Shown here in pieces: positions 1 through 12,032 of a stretch of DNA of 64,000 nt. The first letter of the stretch is position 1; every line of letters begins with the position of its first letter. This DNA is from Rhytidiadelphus loreus (taxonomy: Eukaryota; Streptophyta; Bryopsida; Hypnales; Hylocomiaceae), in NCBI GenBank assembly GCA_947034895.1, contig OX344763.1, forward strand, positions 6,450,501 to 6,514,500. The letters are read 5' to 3'. Position numbers and translations under genes: made by a program. Under the pieces are notes generated by a model, which worked only from the letters and a program-made list of their open reading frames with translations, was not told where the DNA came from and did not search any database.

Positions 1-861
1 CTCCTTTGAAAATCCATAAGTAATTCAAAAATGCTTCAAAAAAATATGAAACTACTTGTGTTAGATTCCTCTTCTATTTTTCTTTGTCTAAAAAATGTGC
101 TAAAAATATTTCCATTTAAGAAAATACATGAAAAAGGCGGATCAACCCTTAGACAAGCCATTTCAGAGCCTCCTACCTTAACTTAACACCGCAGACTGCA
201 GATTGCTTGAATTGGTGACCCCAAGGAAAGAAATTTGTTATTATCATTATTATCATCATTGTTATTATTAGTTAGTTTCATGCGACATTCCCTTCCCTTC
301 CTTTTGCCTTTTTCAAGTTTCTGGTTTGTCTTGTCGGACATAGGCGGGTGGTTGTGGGTCTTGTGTCAATTTTTTTTTTTTTTTTAAATTGGGAAATTGC
401 TGCTGCATGTTGACTCTTGTTTTAGTTGGGGTCCATGCAAACCCACCTTTTTAAAATGTAAGAAGTGGGGGGGGGGGGGGCGGAAATGGGGAACCTTATC
501 TGGGCCCATCCAACATGGACTAACTTATTGCTTGGACAGACTCCTGGTGGGGGAAGAAGACAAGTGATGGAATTCGGGCCTCTCATTACTCTGGGGTGTT
601 GTACTGTTGTACTGTAGTACTGGACAAGGCTGACTGTTCCTGCAACAGCATATTCTATCCTCCCATTTTTCAAGGATTCAACCATTGCCATTGTCACAAA
701 AATAATTCCAAAATTCAATATATGAGTTAGAACGCCATGAAACAAAGCTCTTGCACCCCTCCTTGCAAAGAGCTTTCCAACAATACCAAGAATGTGACAG
801 GGCGAAGCATGGTTCTAGAGATCTCACTATAACAAACAAACATCCTAACTTAATGGATGGA
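1..861. other. AT-rich repeat-bearing stretch, no gene seen
   Basis: No coding region is supported here. Positions 1-90 contain a module that recurs at about 6,186-6,275 (same strand) and 33,395-33,485 (opposite strand), recognisable by ATATGAAAC...TTAGAT with a following pyrimidine-rich stretch. A run of G occurs near 468-481. From about 714 the first copy of dispersed repeat family A begins. Confidence 0.6.
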
Positions 862-1084
862 CTACACTAATGATGATAAATAGTGTTAGCCATACTAACT
901 ATTTTAGAAATGCTATAAGTTTTTACTTTTGATGAATATTTTTACTGAGTGTATAGATCCTAATATCATTTTAAGTGGGAGAACTTTACACCTATAGTTG
1001 GTAAAAATATTCATCAACAATAAAAACTTATAGCTCTTTTAAATCAATTAGTATAGGTAAGAGTATTTATCATCATTAGTGTAG
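862..1084. mobile_element. MITE with ~85-bp imperfect inverted arms
   Basis: The ends are exact inverted copies (CTACACTAATGATGATAAATA on the left, its complement on the right). The similarity continues inward through TATAAGTTTTTA...GATGAATATTTTTAC for about 85 bp with scattered mismatches, around a short centre. There is no ORF. It sits inside repeat family A, so it inserted later. A clear target duplication could not be fixed because the ends themselves are palindromic. Confidence 0.75.
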
Positions 1085-1130
1085 TGCCTTGTGTGCCTTG
1101 TGTGCCTTGTGTGCCTTGTGTGCCTTGTGT
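1083..1130. repeat. 9-bp tandem repeat (TGTGCCTTG, about 5 units)
   Basis: Five near-perfect head-to-tail copies of a 9-bp unit directly follow the MITE's right edge. Single copies of the same unit start other members of repeat family A (for example near 2,440), so the array looks like slippage expansion at the start of one member. Confidence 0.85.
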
Positions 1131-2860
1131 TGTTGCCACAGTCAAAATGAAAGTAAAAGGAATTTTCTATAATTTAAGATCCAAAAATAATTCAAAAATC
1201 TATAACTTGACCACAATAGAGTCCAAATGCCACAAAACAAAGCCCGTGCACCCTTCCTCACCAAGGGCTTTCCGATGGTACCAAGAACTTGACTAGGGGA
1301 TGCACAATCTAAAAGATCTCAACGTAACAAACAAAACAAACAAACAAACAAACAACCTAACCTAATGGATGGACTAGTAGTGTCCTATGCCATTTCCACG
1401 CCCCCAAAAGTAAAATGAATATTTTTCTAATTTTCTAATTTTTAAAAACTTTGAAATTCAATATCTTTTATGCACAATAGAATGCAAGGGCTTTGTTTTG
1501 GTGTGAGAGGTTGCATTCTTCATACAATAGAAAGCTTTATGTACAAAAGAGTGCAAAGGCTTTGTTTTGTGGTGTTTGGTCATGCAATGTAAAACTTGTG
1601 TTTTTTCTAAATATAGATAATTTGATTCAATTTTCTAATTCATAATTTTTTTGAAATTCAATAACTTCCACTCCATAGTTCCAAACCCCACAAAACAAAG
1701 TTTGTACACCCCTCCTTGCGGAGAACTTTCCAATAGTACCATGAATGCAGTTGGGGGACTTATGATTTTTTCTCAATGTATCAAACAAACAAAACAAAAC
1801 AACCTAATTTAAGGTTTAGAGTAGTGTACCCCGCATTGTTGCCACATCCACAATATAAGTAAAAGTAATTTTTTAATTTTTTAATCTTTGAAATTTCAAT
1901 ATCTTTCACATCGTAAGTCCAAACGCCATGAAATAAAGTTCATGTGGCCTTCTTAGTAGAGAGCTTTCTAATGGTACTAAGAATGCAATTTGAAGATGCA
2001 TAGTCCAAGATATATCACTCTAACAAACAAACAACCTAATTTAAGGTATAGATAGATAGTAGTGTTAATAGTGTCTTAGAAGAGTATAATTTCTTGGATT
2101 TTTACACATTAATTGCTCGTGTGGCTAGTGACTACAAGATGAAGACACCTATTTATTCTATTTCAATACCTAAAGGATCATTGCAAGTGAGTACGCAATA
2201 AATTTGGGGTAATTATGTACAAAGTCAATTTGGGTCGGATGTTCATGGAATTACGATTCAAAGTGAGAACATATATCAATAACATTAGTAGGAATATAAT
2301 TTTTTTTCTAATTTGGTGCTTGAATAAGAAATTATGCTACTCTAAACATTTTAGACAACCCAGACAACTTTGGGTGATATGTGCAAAAAACTTCTTAAAA
2401 TTTTGAAATTTGGTATGTATGCAACTTACATGATATTAGTGTGCCTTGTGTCATTGCCACAACCAAATAAAAGTAAAAATAATTTTCTAATTTTTTAATT
2501 CATTAAAAATTTGAAATTCAATAACTTTCACATTGTAGTGTGGGAGGTTGCATTCTTGGTACGAATAGAAAGCTTTATGGACAAAGAGGTGCAAGGGCTT
2601 TGTTTTGTGGTGTTTGCACATGCCATGTGAAAGTTATGGTTTTTCCAACATAGAAGATAATTTAATTTAATTTTTGAATTCGTAAAAAATTTAAAATTCA
2701 ATAAGCTTCACATTGTAGGTCCAAACACTTTGAAATAGAGTCCATGCACCTTTCATTGTAAAGAGCTTTCAAGAAGTACTAAGAATGCCACCAGACGACT
2801 CCAGGTTTTTTAGATCTCAACATATGAAACAAACAACCTAACTTAAGGTATTGATAAGAT

Positions 2861-3278
2861 GCAAAAGTAAAAGAAAATCCATATGTAGCGTAAAAATCTC
2901 ACTCTAAGAGGAATTAAAGTCTAACGGCCCTCTCAAGCAAGGTCAAAAAAAAAGTTTTTCTTCTAACTTCAAACATTATCATATCTCAATTCCGTATGGT
3001 CAAAGTTTATGAATTTATTCCATACATTCCAAAAGTAGTTTGGTACAAATTTGCAAGGGTGAATTCTATGAAAAAGAAAAAAAAAAAAAAAAAAAAACTT
3101 TTTTTTTGCACTACTCTAAAAAGTGACAGTTTTCACAATTTTTGCTTGAAATGTTCCTTGGTCCTTTAGGAGTAAATCATATTGTGGCTTTGTTGGAATT
3201 GGCAAAATGTTACCCACTTCCAAAAATAAAAATAAAAATAAAAAAAATAAAAATAAAAACGAAAAAATAAAAATATCT
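2861..3278. other. Non-coding AT-rich stretch with poly-A/poly-T tract
   Basis: No gene is seen. There is an A-rich run at about 3,070-3,098 followed by a T run. A motif CCTTGGTCCTTTAGGAGTAA near 3,160-3,177 resembles the right end of the TTAA element family, and an (AAAAT)n stretch abuts the next element. Confidence 0.6.
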
Positions 3279-3282
3279 TTAA

Positions 3283-4203
3283 CCCCTAAAGGACCAAGGC
3301 CATTATTTTGTCAAAAACTACTCAAAACTGCCAATTCTGTTGCATTCATCCAAAAAAACAAAAAAACATATTTTTTTAGAATCTAACCGTAGGATCTTGT
3401 ACTTTACTAGTCAAGGATCATATGTTAAAAATTTCATGGAGTTTGACTGTACAAATTGGAAGATACTAGCATTCAAAGTTGAAAAAAGAAAGTTTTTTGA
3501 ACACTGGCATGTAATTTCAGATGACTTTGACTGCCATTTGTGAATTTTTTTTTGCACCATGGACCTTGAATTAAAAAAACTTTGTGTTGAATAATTGAGT
3601 TGAAAGTCTAGAAAAGAAAATTAAAAAAATCCACGCTTGATTTTCATTCTTTAAAAAATTGTTAAGTAGAAGTATGTCCAAGATTGAAAAATAAACTAAA
3701 TTGTTAATAGCTATAAGATGGGATTGAAACACAATAATCTCAAAGATGAGATTGTTCTAGCTAGAAAATTTAACCTTTTCAAACAATTTTTTTTGAAAAA
3801 TTGTGAAAATTGCATCCAAAATTGCATCCTATAAGTTATTTTTTCAAGAAGATGCTCAAATTGTCCGAAAAACAAGATTGTTTGTAACTTTCACATTACT
3901 AATCCAAATGGAATGAATCAAAGCTTCACACGTAGAAAAAAATATGATCTTTAAGAAGAAAATTAAAAAATTAATTTCAAATTTTTGTAGATTTCTTTTT
4001 CTGTCCGGTGACGTGAAAATTATGTTTAAGATGCCATAACTTTTGCTCCTGGACACCAATTGAAATAAAATTTATATTCCCACAAAGCTAATAAGTTTTC
4101 CTGTCTTATGAGAAAGTTTCAAAAAGTTTCACTACAAATTGAGATCATAGGAACCTGCCCAAAATCTATTTTGTCCCCCGAGGGGACAATGGTCCTTTAG
4201 GGG
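3283..4203. mobile_element. TTAA-flanked non-autonomous element (piggyBac-like ends)
   Basis: This 921-bp segment starts CCCCTAAAGGACCAAGG and ends in the complementary GGTCCTTTAGGGG. TTAA stands immediately outside each end (3,279-3,282 and 4,204-4,207). The interior is AT-rich with no credible ORF, so it could only move with enzyme supplied from elsewhere. Four-base TTAA duplications with C-rich termini are typical of piggyBac superfamily elements; assigning it to that superfamily is inference from the ends only. A TA-target (Tc1/mariner) reading with ACCCC ends is the main alternative. Confidence 0.6.
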
Positions 4204-4207
4204 TTAA

Positions 4208-5099
4208 CAAACAATCATTTGAGCAAGGCAACAGAAGCAGAAAGCAGACCTGTTGTACACAAGAACAGAGCCATTTCAAAAAATAAAGCCTTTTTCCCAC
4301 AAATGCAAAGGAGCCAGCCAGATTTCATTATACAAGAAGAGTACAAACAAATTCAAATGAGAAAAGATAACTTATAAAGTAAAACAACCCATTGTGGTCA
4401 AAATTTAGAGTTTGACCACATGTGGTTGCTGAAATTTTATAATTTTTTTTCCCACAGTAGTACAAGTGTGAGAAAAAGTGAGAACAATTGAAATTATGTT
4501 TTTTTTGGCAAAGTATGAATTTACTATGAATTTTTGAAGTGTTCAATGTATCATGACCCAAAAGAGTTTGTAGGCTACCTTAGAACAAACAAAATTTGGA
4601 TCCATCATGCTCATGTTATTCACCTAAAGTAGTCATAGTATTTTCTAACATGGAGGGTCTAAAAAGTCAATTCTTACAATGAATATACATTGAAAAATTG
4701 GAAGTTCCTAATGCAATCAATAATCATTCCATTATTGTCATTTAAGACATGCATTGAAGCCAAAATGAAAAAACATCATAATGGAGGTATTTCTTAGGTG
4801 TCCGCAATGGGCCATCTAACCACAATGGGATGTTTTACCTTATATCATAGCCACAACTGAAAGGAAAGGATAGAGGTTTCAGTTCTTTTCTTTAGCAAGT
4901 TAAAGTGAAGGCACCCAAATAACTGATCAAATAAGCAATTTTAGACATGATCTGGGGTAGTGCAAGGTAAAACAAATATTTTCATAGGTATATTGACAAA
5001 AATGATAGGGATTGCAAAAAAATTGGAAATTTTGTTGCTTGAACTAAAATTACAATGAATTTTAGGAGGCCAAAAGTGCACTGGACCCATAGCTATTGT
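4208..5099. other. Non-coding AT-rich stretch
   Basis: I see no gene, inverted repeat or recognisable element between the TTAA element and the hairpin at 5,100. Short open frames here have no recognisable composition. Confidence 0.5.
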
Positions 5100-5208
5100 C
5101 TACACTGAATAGTGAAATTAGGTTGCCCCAAACTATAGTTGACCATGTCTGAAAGTGTTAGATATGAGAAATTAGCGTGGGGCAAGCTAATTTCACTATT
5201 CAGTGTAG
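5100..5208. mobile_element. Small hairpin MITE, 31-bp arms
   Basis: CTACACTGAATAGTGAAATT begins the left arm. The exact complement ends the element, with a single mismatch across the 31-bp arms (5,100-5,130 and 5,178-5,208) around a 47-bp loop. It could fold into a stable stem. No clear target duplication is seen. Confidence 0.7.
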
Positions 5209-5435
5209 ATTCTTCCGATTCCGATCATTCAAGAACTCTACCTTCCCACTCATTGCTTCCTACTTTCTTGTTCACTCATTCTACATATCGTGAACTCATT
5301 AGTCCAATCCTTGAAAAAGGCAAAAAACACACATTCCAAGGAGAAAATGGGAAATTTGTCCAAACTTTGGTGGGAATACGGCACCCTCTTCATTGTTGAT
5401 GGGGCGTTGGTTAGTAATGGGTGCCTCCACCTTAA

Positions 5436-5656
5436 CCCCTTAACGCCTCGATCCTTTTTCAAATTTTGACACATTTTTGCTTATATCTTTCTACAGAAAT
5501 ATCATTTACCACAATTTTATGAAATTGGTCATTAAGGAAGGTTGTCTTTCTAAGGTTCAAGTGTTACATTGGATGAATGAGAAGTTAGTTGGACTAAACA
5601 GCGCCTCCAAGCCCTCTGTTCATCGTCCAAAATATGGACGTCGGAGCGCTTAAGGG
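5436..5656. mobile_element. Short TTAA-flanked MITE
   Basis: This 221-bp unit has ends CCCCTTAACGCCTCGA and (complement) CCCTTAAGCGCTCCGA, with TTAA on both sides (5,432-5,435 and 5,657-5,660). It resembles the longer TTAA elements in its first bases but has a different subterminal sequence. There is no ORF. Confidence 0.6.
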
Positions 5657-5660
5657 TTAA

Positions 5661-8549
5661 AGCACAAATGTTTTTGTGCTTCTATGTCCTTCACTCAACA
5701 CGGCCCTAACCAATCAAGAAATCAGCACACTTCTTTACAACTAAATAAGCGATTCTGGGCAAACAGGGTACACGATCACCCAATGAATGGATGGGATTAA
5801 GGTAACTCATACGACCTGCTATTTCCGACAATGTGAAGCATTTTAGCATATGTCCAATTGAGTGATGGTGGTGGTGGGGATATTTTTCTCCAGTCGGAGA
5901 ACAGAAAAATAATGAAGAGTGTACTATTTCTTGCTAATTTCCCATAGATTTTAGAATGAGTAGAGAATTAAGGACATGTACAGTCCGACTTGTTCTCGAT
6001 CTACAGGCATTTCATTACTGTAGGTGTATGTCCATGTGTTATTGTAGAGGGCTCGAAAACAGTTCAAGCATTAAAACCGCTCACCTCTGAAAATGTGCAG
6101 TATTTGTACATGTTGTTTTTTCCACTTTACAGGAATGTACAAGAAGCGTACATTTGAGGAGGTGGATGATTTCAGAGCCCTATGCCATATTGACTTCAAA
6201 AATTCATAACTAATTCCACAAAGCTCTGAAAAATATGAAACGACTTCGGTTAGATGCCAATTCCTCTTGTCTTTCAAGGAAAATTTACTAGAAAGTATCT
6301 CAAGAAGTCTTACCTCCTCAAAATTTAGTTTCAGCCCTTAGATGGGCGCTTTATGGACCTTCTACCTTTATGGACCTCAATACACAATAATGAAGACCCT
6401 CGTCAACATCATATTCAGTCATTCATGAAAAATGCGGGTCAGTCCCCTGTACCTTACCTTATCTTGTTGCACTTGCGCAAATGTGGTCCTGGTCGGAAAC
6501 AGGTTGTACGTACGTTTTATACCGTAAGCCACTGTGCCCATTCTCAATTTCCCAGCTCTCCCTTCCCCAGACCATGTTCCTTTTGAGTGGGCAATGAATT
6601 GTATTGTAACGTACTATGCACCACCCGTCCCTTGCTTGCTTGCTTTTGAAAGGGCATCATCATTGTCATCATCATCCCAAGTGTCCTGGCCTGGCCTTTG
6701 CAAACAATTCCAGTTGGGTGGCAGGCACATCATTCCTTGTGTAAGTTCCACTCTGTCTGTCATTCATTCATCCTCACGTGCACTTCAGCTTCCCAAACAT
6801 AAACTTAAGTAATGCTTCTTCCAACTGTTCATTCCAATGCATCCAAATGATTCAGAGAGCTTGGGACCCAGGCAGAGAGTAGAGTAAGCTGAGCCTCCAT
6901 CAATCAGACGGACCTTCTTGTAGATAGGTCTGCAGTATCCCTGTCATCCAAGTCCTACTAGTGGACAAGTACAAGTCCGCTTTAGCATCAACCGCGTGAG
7001 GTTGGTAACAAAACTCACAATTGGCGGCCATCAGAATCTCCCTCCCTCTCCCACTCCCATTGCTCAGTGACGGACGGACGGACAGCAAAGGAAAAGTTGG
7101 GGCTTGAAAAGAAATGGTATGGCTGCAGAATCACTCAGTCATTTACAGTCGCCCCTACAAATACTGTGAAAATAGTGCAGAAGCAGTTTTGTGTGATGTA
7201 GACTTTTTATATTGAGAATCGCCCATCTGAAGTGGTTCATTCTAGAATAATTTTAGGGTGGAAAAGGTGATTGTACTGTATAGTATTTGATCATGAATGA
7301 ATGATGATGCGCCTCATGCATTGGAAGTGTGAAGTGTAGTTAATGAGATGCAGTGATTTTTAATTGTAAGTTGGAACTAAACTGAATTAATTAAGATGTG
7401 TTTTGCATGATTTAGAGAGCGCCATGAACACTTTGAGTTGTCATTTGATCCGTTCACTGCTGTTTTGATATTCTTTACAGCTACAGTCTATGTGTGTAAT
7501 GAGCAACTGATGCACTTTGGCCTTATAAAATCGCCAAAAATTCGTTTTTACTGCGAATTTTCTGAAGAAAAAATATGGAGTAACAGCTCCTCTTCTTTCT
7601 CTAGTCATGAAAAAAAAATTACATACTTTCAGTTTCACTGGCTTCTCCAAACAGGCCTATATTTCCTTACATGCACCATTATTGAGCCTTCTACCTTAGT
7701 AGCTTCAATGCAACACTGGAACAAGCACAGGAACAGTGGCAATGTTTTTTGGTAACGTGCTTTTGCAAAAATCCACTCCCCAATGCAATTGTTGTAACCA
7801 ATGCCATTTTTCCAGAGGGCTCTTTGCATGAGAGCTCTTGCTTGGCGTTTTTGGGCGATTGGTTGAGCACGGGAGAGTACACAAGAAGCTTAGATTCTCT
7901 AACAAGTGGTGGTCATTTTGGGGCCCAAATAAGTGTTGGTGGTCCCAAAAGTGTGCTCAGATTCATTCAAAAAAACAACATTAGATGTGTTTTGGCTTTT
8001 ACCGGGAGGGCTGTTTCAAGTTGGTTCCCGTTGTTGGAAACAACCAACATTGTCTTAAAATAACAAATAAATTTTTAATGCCTGTTGACGTGTCAGTTTC
8101 TCGACAATGTCAACAGTTTGTGTGGTGGAGATCCAAGAGTTTGGGAATGCTAGGAAATGTAGGGGAACTCAAAGCCCTTAATAAAAGCTGAAACTCATCT
8201 AATGGCTTGCCATTCTTGGATCCGTTGTTGCATTGGGGGTGGACGTGGAGGTGCAAGTGGCACCTTGGAAAGAGGTCTAGCCTGCCCCCTATTTCGGCAA
8301 CAAACTTGGGCCGGATAGGTTTCCGTACTCCTTCCAAGGTTAACATTGGAGATGCTCTTAGTAGAAGGTGGGTACCTTGCTTTCAATTGCTATTGGATCT
8401 AATTACTATAATTATATTGATCAAATTTTCATATTTTCTTGTTGGCAGGAGAAAAGAGGTTCCAATGCTCCAAATAATGCAACATTTGGATACCATATGC
8501 GAAAGTTAGGAAGGGTCAAAATTTCTTTTGGAGATGTTCTAAAATTGAA
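5661..8549. other. Intergenic stretch without a supported gene
   Basis: Several short open frames exist (for example 7,438-7,755, and frames on both strands around 7,700-8,400), but none has a recognisable domain or codon pattern, and overlapping frames on both strands are equally open. A copy of the module seen at 1-90 lies near 6,186-6,275. A GGAC tetramer repeat is at about 7,072-7,084. Base composition at 6,300-8,400 is less AT-rich than on either side, so low-copy or decayed genic sequence is possible. Confidence 0.4.
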
Positions 8550-8800
8550 GTGTGGCCTATGTCATTGGCACAACCAAAATAAAAATAAAAATAATTTTCT
8601 AATTTTTCTATTCATAAAAACTTCAAAATTCAATAACTTTCACACCATAGGTCCAAACGCCACAAAACAAAGTCCATAAACCCCTCCTTGTAGAAGACTT
8701 TCTAATGGTACCAAGAACGGGATGGGTGGATGTATGGTTTTGAAGATCTCAACATAACAAACAAAACAAAATAAACAAACAATCTAACTTTAAGTATAGA
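8550..8800 (+). repeat. Isolated copy of dispersed repeat family A
   Basis: The same ordered motifs as in the 0.7-2.9 kb cluster are present: AATTTTCTAATTTTTC, ATTCAATAACTTTCACACCA, CCAAACGCCACAAAACAAAG, ACCCCTCCTTG, TTTCTAATGGTACCAAGAA and an ACAAA-rich tail. It has the cleanest match to the forward consensus of that cluster. Confidence 0.7.
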
Positions 8801-9113
8801 ATACATATTGATTTTAAAAATATACATTGAGTGATGATGATAGTTTTAGGTAGGGTAAGATTTGGGATGTACTCACTTTTGTTCAACTTCCCTCTATTTT
8901 CTTTGGGAACTGCCTTCACATGACAAAATTCTAAAGAATAATTTATTGAATCGTTTGAAACTCACTTTAGGAGGACATTCATTAAAAGAGGATAACTCCA
9001 TACTCCTTCTTTTTTTTTGAAGGTGTTGGTTTCTATTTAACATTTTTGAATGGGGAAGGTTGAAGGTCCTTCTATAGGTCATCGTAATAAGAATAATACT
9101 CCGTATGTGTTAA

Positions 9114-10706
9114 TCCCTAATTGACTAGGGAGCCCACTTTTGTCTTTTTTGAGAACTTTGGCAACTTCTACGAACTTCATAATTTGAAATTTTGCATGAA
9201 ATTTGTAGGATGGATGTTAATCATTCTAATCTACAAGCAAAGCTTTGTTTCATATCATTATGATAAATATTACAAGAGTTATAATTTTTAAAAATTCAAT
9301 GTCAAAGAGGGCAACTAAAATATATCTTAAGAAAATATTATTTTATTGTGTATATTGAAACCTTTTCAAAAACATTTGAACCATTGAATTCCAAATAATG
9401 AAATGAAAGTTATAAGCCAAGTTTTTTTCTTTTTTTTCTTTCAAGGTAACAGTGGAATTAGAAGGAAAAGGAGAATATAGCTAGACAATCCGGTTCCAAT
9501 GGCCGATTCATCCTAGGGGAGAGGATGAGAGAGAGGTACCACTTGGGTTGGTGAAAATCTCCGGAGCAAAAAACGAGCCGAGTTTTATTTTGCTCACAAT
9601 GAAGGTAGAAAAAACATATAAAGTTATTCTTCAAATTCAATTTTGAAATTTTTCAAATAAAAAAAACAAAATATAGGATGTATGTTGCTTACTAGAACAT
9701 TCTTAACATTGGAATTTACAATTCTCAATTTCTTGTAAAAGTTATTAGCAATGTAGTTATTTCTTTCATCTAATTCAAAGTCGAAGGTGGAATTAGATTC
9801 ATCTTCAAAAAAATACAAATTTTAGGCAGGTACTTGTGATTGGAGATTTTCATATTTCAGACTGAAATTCTAATAAAAGGTGGAGACAAGGAATATATTT
9901 CACATGCACTAAATTTCATGACATTTGGAAATATGAGTCGAAAGTTATAGCCTCATATGTTACTTTATTTTGTAAATGGGCAGTCCGGGCAGATCAGAAA
10001 AAATCACTTTTTTCATAAACAAAAATTTGAAATTGATTTTCTAGAGTTTTATATATCTGGAAAGCTTTTAATCATTCCATTTTGATCAATGAGTCAAAAG
10101 TTATGAGGAGTTTTAGTTTGCAAGCAATTATGGAATCTCTACTCAGATAAATTAAACTTTGAAGTCCTTTATCTTACTCAATTTTCAATATTTTTTGAAA
10201 AAAATAAAATCTTAGAATGTAGATTGATTATTGTAACATTGCAACCAATGAGATTGGCATTTTTCAATTCCATAACTAAATTCTCAACAATTTTGTATTT
10301 TGAATCATTCTCTACTTCTTTTTGCTTACTATTTTTTTTTGTATATGTGGTACAATTCCAAATGATGTGAAATTTTTTAAGCACGCAGCCAACTTGTGTA
10401 GGAAAAAGAATCCAAAGACCCACCATTATGGACATTTTTTCATAGAAAAGTGAGCTTGAAAAGCACATCTGCCCTGTTTTTCGCATGGCCAAAAAAATGA
10501 TTTCAGTGAATTTGAATGCTTATATCTTGCAATCTACGTGGTGGAAATTTCTGAAATTTTTTCCACATCTTTTCTAACTAGTGTACTACAAGATCCTAGA
10601 GTTACTTGTATCAATCTTTTTTTTTCTTCTTCTAAAAGTCGGTACTTTTATTAGAAATGGCAGTTTTGGAACGTTCTTGGTGAAAACATAGTCATGGAAC
10701 TTAAGG
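9114..10706 (-). mobile_element. Degenerate TTAA-family element, reverse copy
   Basis: Read on the minus strand, this region repeats the interior of the element at 41,913-43,011. Shared segments include the AACATAGTCATGG-type end, an AATGGTGG...TCTTTGGATTC segment, CAATCTCATTGGTTGCAATG and an AGTAGAGAATGATTCAAAATAC segment. The plus-strand left edge is TTAA (9,110-9,113) followed by TCCCTAATTGACTAGGG. The right edge is eroded (ACTTAAGGGACTA). The edges are approximate. Confidence 0.45.
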
Positions 10707-12032
10707 GACTACAAAGAGGAGCCTAAGTTGGGATTTGTTAAAGAATAAATATAAATGAAGATTTTAATCTTGTTTGAATATGAGTAGTTTTAAGTAGTTT
10801 TAGGCCTTAAAACACCGTAGTAGATTAGGGTAGTTCACAATTCATGGTCATCCTTGCATTTCAGATTTTTCTATAGTGAAAAGGGTCCTATTTCATGGGA
10901 AGCACAAGGGCCCTACCACAAAGTTCAAGGATGCAATGTATTAGGTAGATAAGCAATTTAAAAAAAAATTGGAGTTGGATTCTAATGGTTGTCCGCACTT
11001 GGTGTTTGTAAGCAGTGCGCGTTGAAAGATAGGAGTAGGGATAGCAGAGGGATGTATTATTAAAAAAATGTACGTTTGTGAGGGACCCAACCTTGTTAGG
11101 GATGGTGGTAATTCAAAGAGCAATTGTGACCGCATAGTTCAAACCTGAAGTGACTTACATTTTTTTGGCTCTTTGATCGATGACTAAATTGTCAATGTAA
11201 GAACACCCAGTCACATTAGGGGCGCCGTTTTACATGGACAATGGGTCCAGTGGCCATTGTGTTGTTGGCTATGAGCTTCAACTTTCATTTCTTGCTTCGC
11301 GGACATGCTTCAAGTACCCTGCGAGGAGTTTCGTTTCCTGCAGAAGGAGAAGTGTTCGGTGCATTGTTTGCTTTTGCAATTTCTGAGTGTTGCGGAGTAC
11401 ATGTCTATTGTTGTTTCCGAGTGCCCCCCGAGATCGGTGACTGTGCAATTAGGGTTCTAGAAAGGTTTACAAAGACTATTGTTGGGTGGGTGGGAGGGGC
11501 CTCCGCAACAACGTGGAGCACGTCATCAGGACATCACCACCTTCACGCTTCTCTGACTTCACTGTGAATATCGTCGGCTATAGTAGGTTAATCGTTCTTC
11601 CTTAATTTCTTATCCAATATCCGTTTTTATTGTTATGCTTCGCGATTGGGCTTCTTGTTTGTTGTTGTAGGGTTAGCGGAAATGGGCGATTTGGCTACGT
11701 TGTACATGTTGCTGTGCGTGTCTGAGTTTGTCTCTCCAGTACTACCTTGCTGTGCGATTTCGTAACTATAAATTTTGATAAGGGCCATCCATCGCGCGCT
11801 TCATACACTGACGGACTTCGACCGTGCTTCTCATATACAGCGTGGCACAACATCGTCGTCAATGTTCAGTGCTGGCGACATTGCATTAATTTATATTTTC
11901 ACAGCACAGTCGTCATTTGAATTTTTGTTCTTCACATCACGCATTCCGATTTGAGTTGGCACTTTTGTGGCTTCTCCATTTCGGCAATAGTTGTGTGACC
12001 TTGAGTACTTACTTTGTGTTTTAGAAGTGGAC

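Larger units (their letters stand above)
714..2860. repeat. Cluster of dispersed repeat family A, both orientations
   Basis: A module of roughly 150-200 bp recurs here. Its order is: ATTCAATAACTTTCAC-like start, then CCAAACGCCACAAAACAAAG, then a CACCCCTCCTTG segment, then GAGCTTTCYAATGGTACCAAGAA, then an (ACAAA)n stretch ending CAACCTAACTTAA. Forward copies lie near 714-858, 1,120-1,375, 1,640-1,815, 1,850-2,050 and 2,650-2,850. Reverse copies, marked by GGCTTTGTTTTGTGGTGTTTGG, lie near 1,450-1,610 and 2,515-2,640. Another forward copy is at about 8,550-8,800. No open frame is conserved between copies, so it is probably a decayed non-coding element. Its class is not known to me. Confidence 0.7.

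Noticed and set aside
1083..1130. CRISPR-like array
   Set aside because: The 9-bp units are contiguous without spacers; it is a simple tandem repeat in eukaryotic DNA.
11241..11567. 108-codon open frame in the Harbinger leader
   Set aside because: No family resemblance; probably transposon 5' leader.
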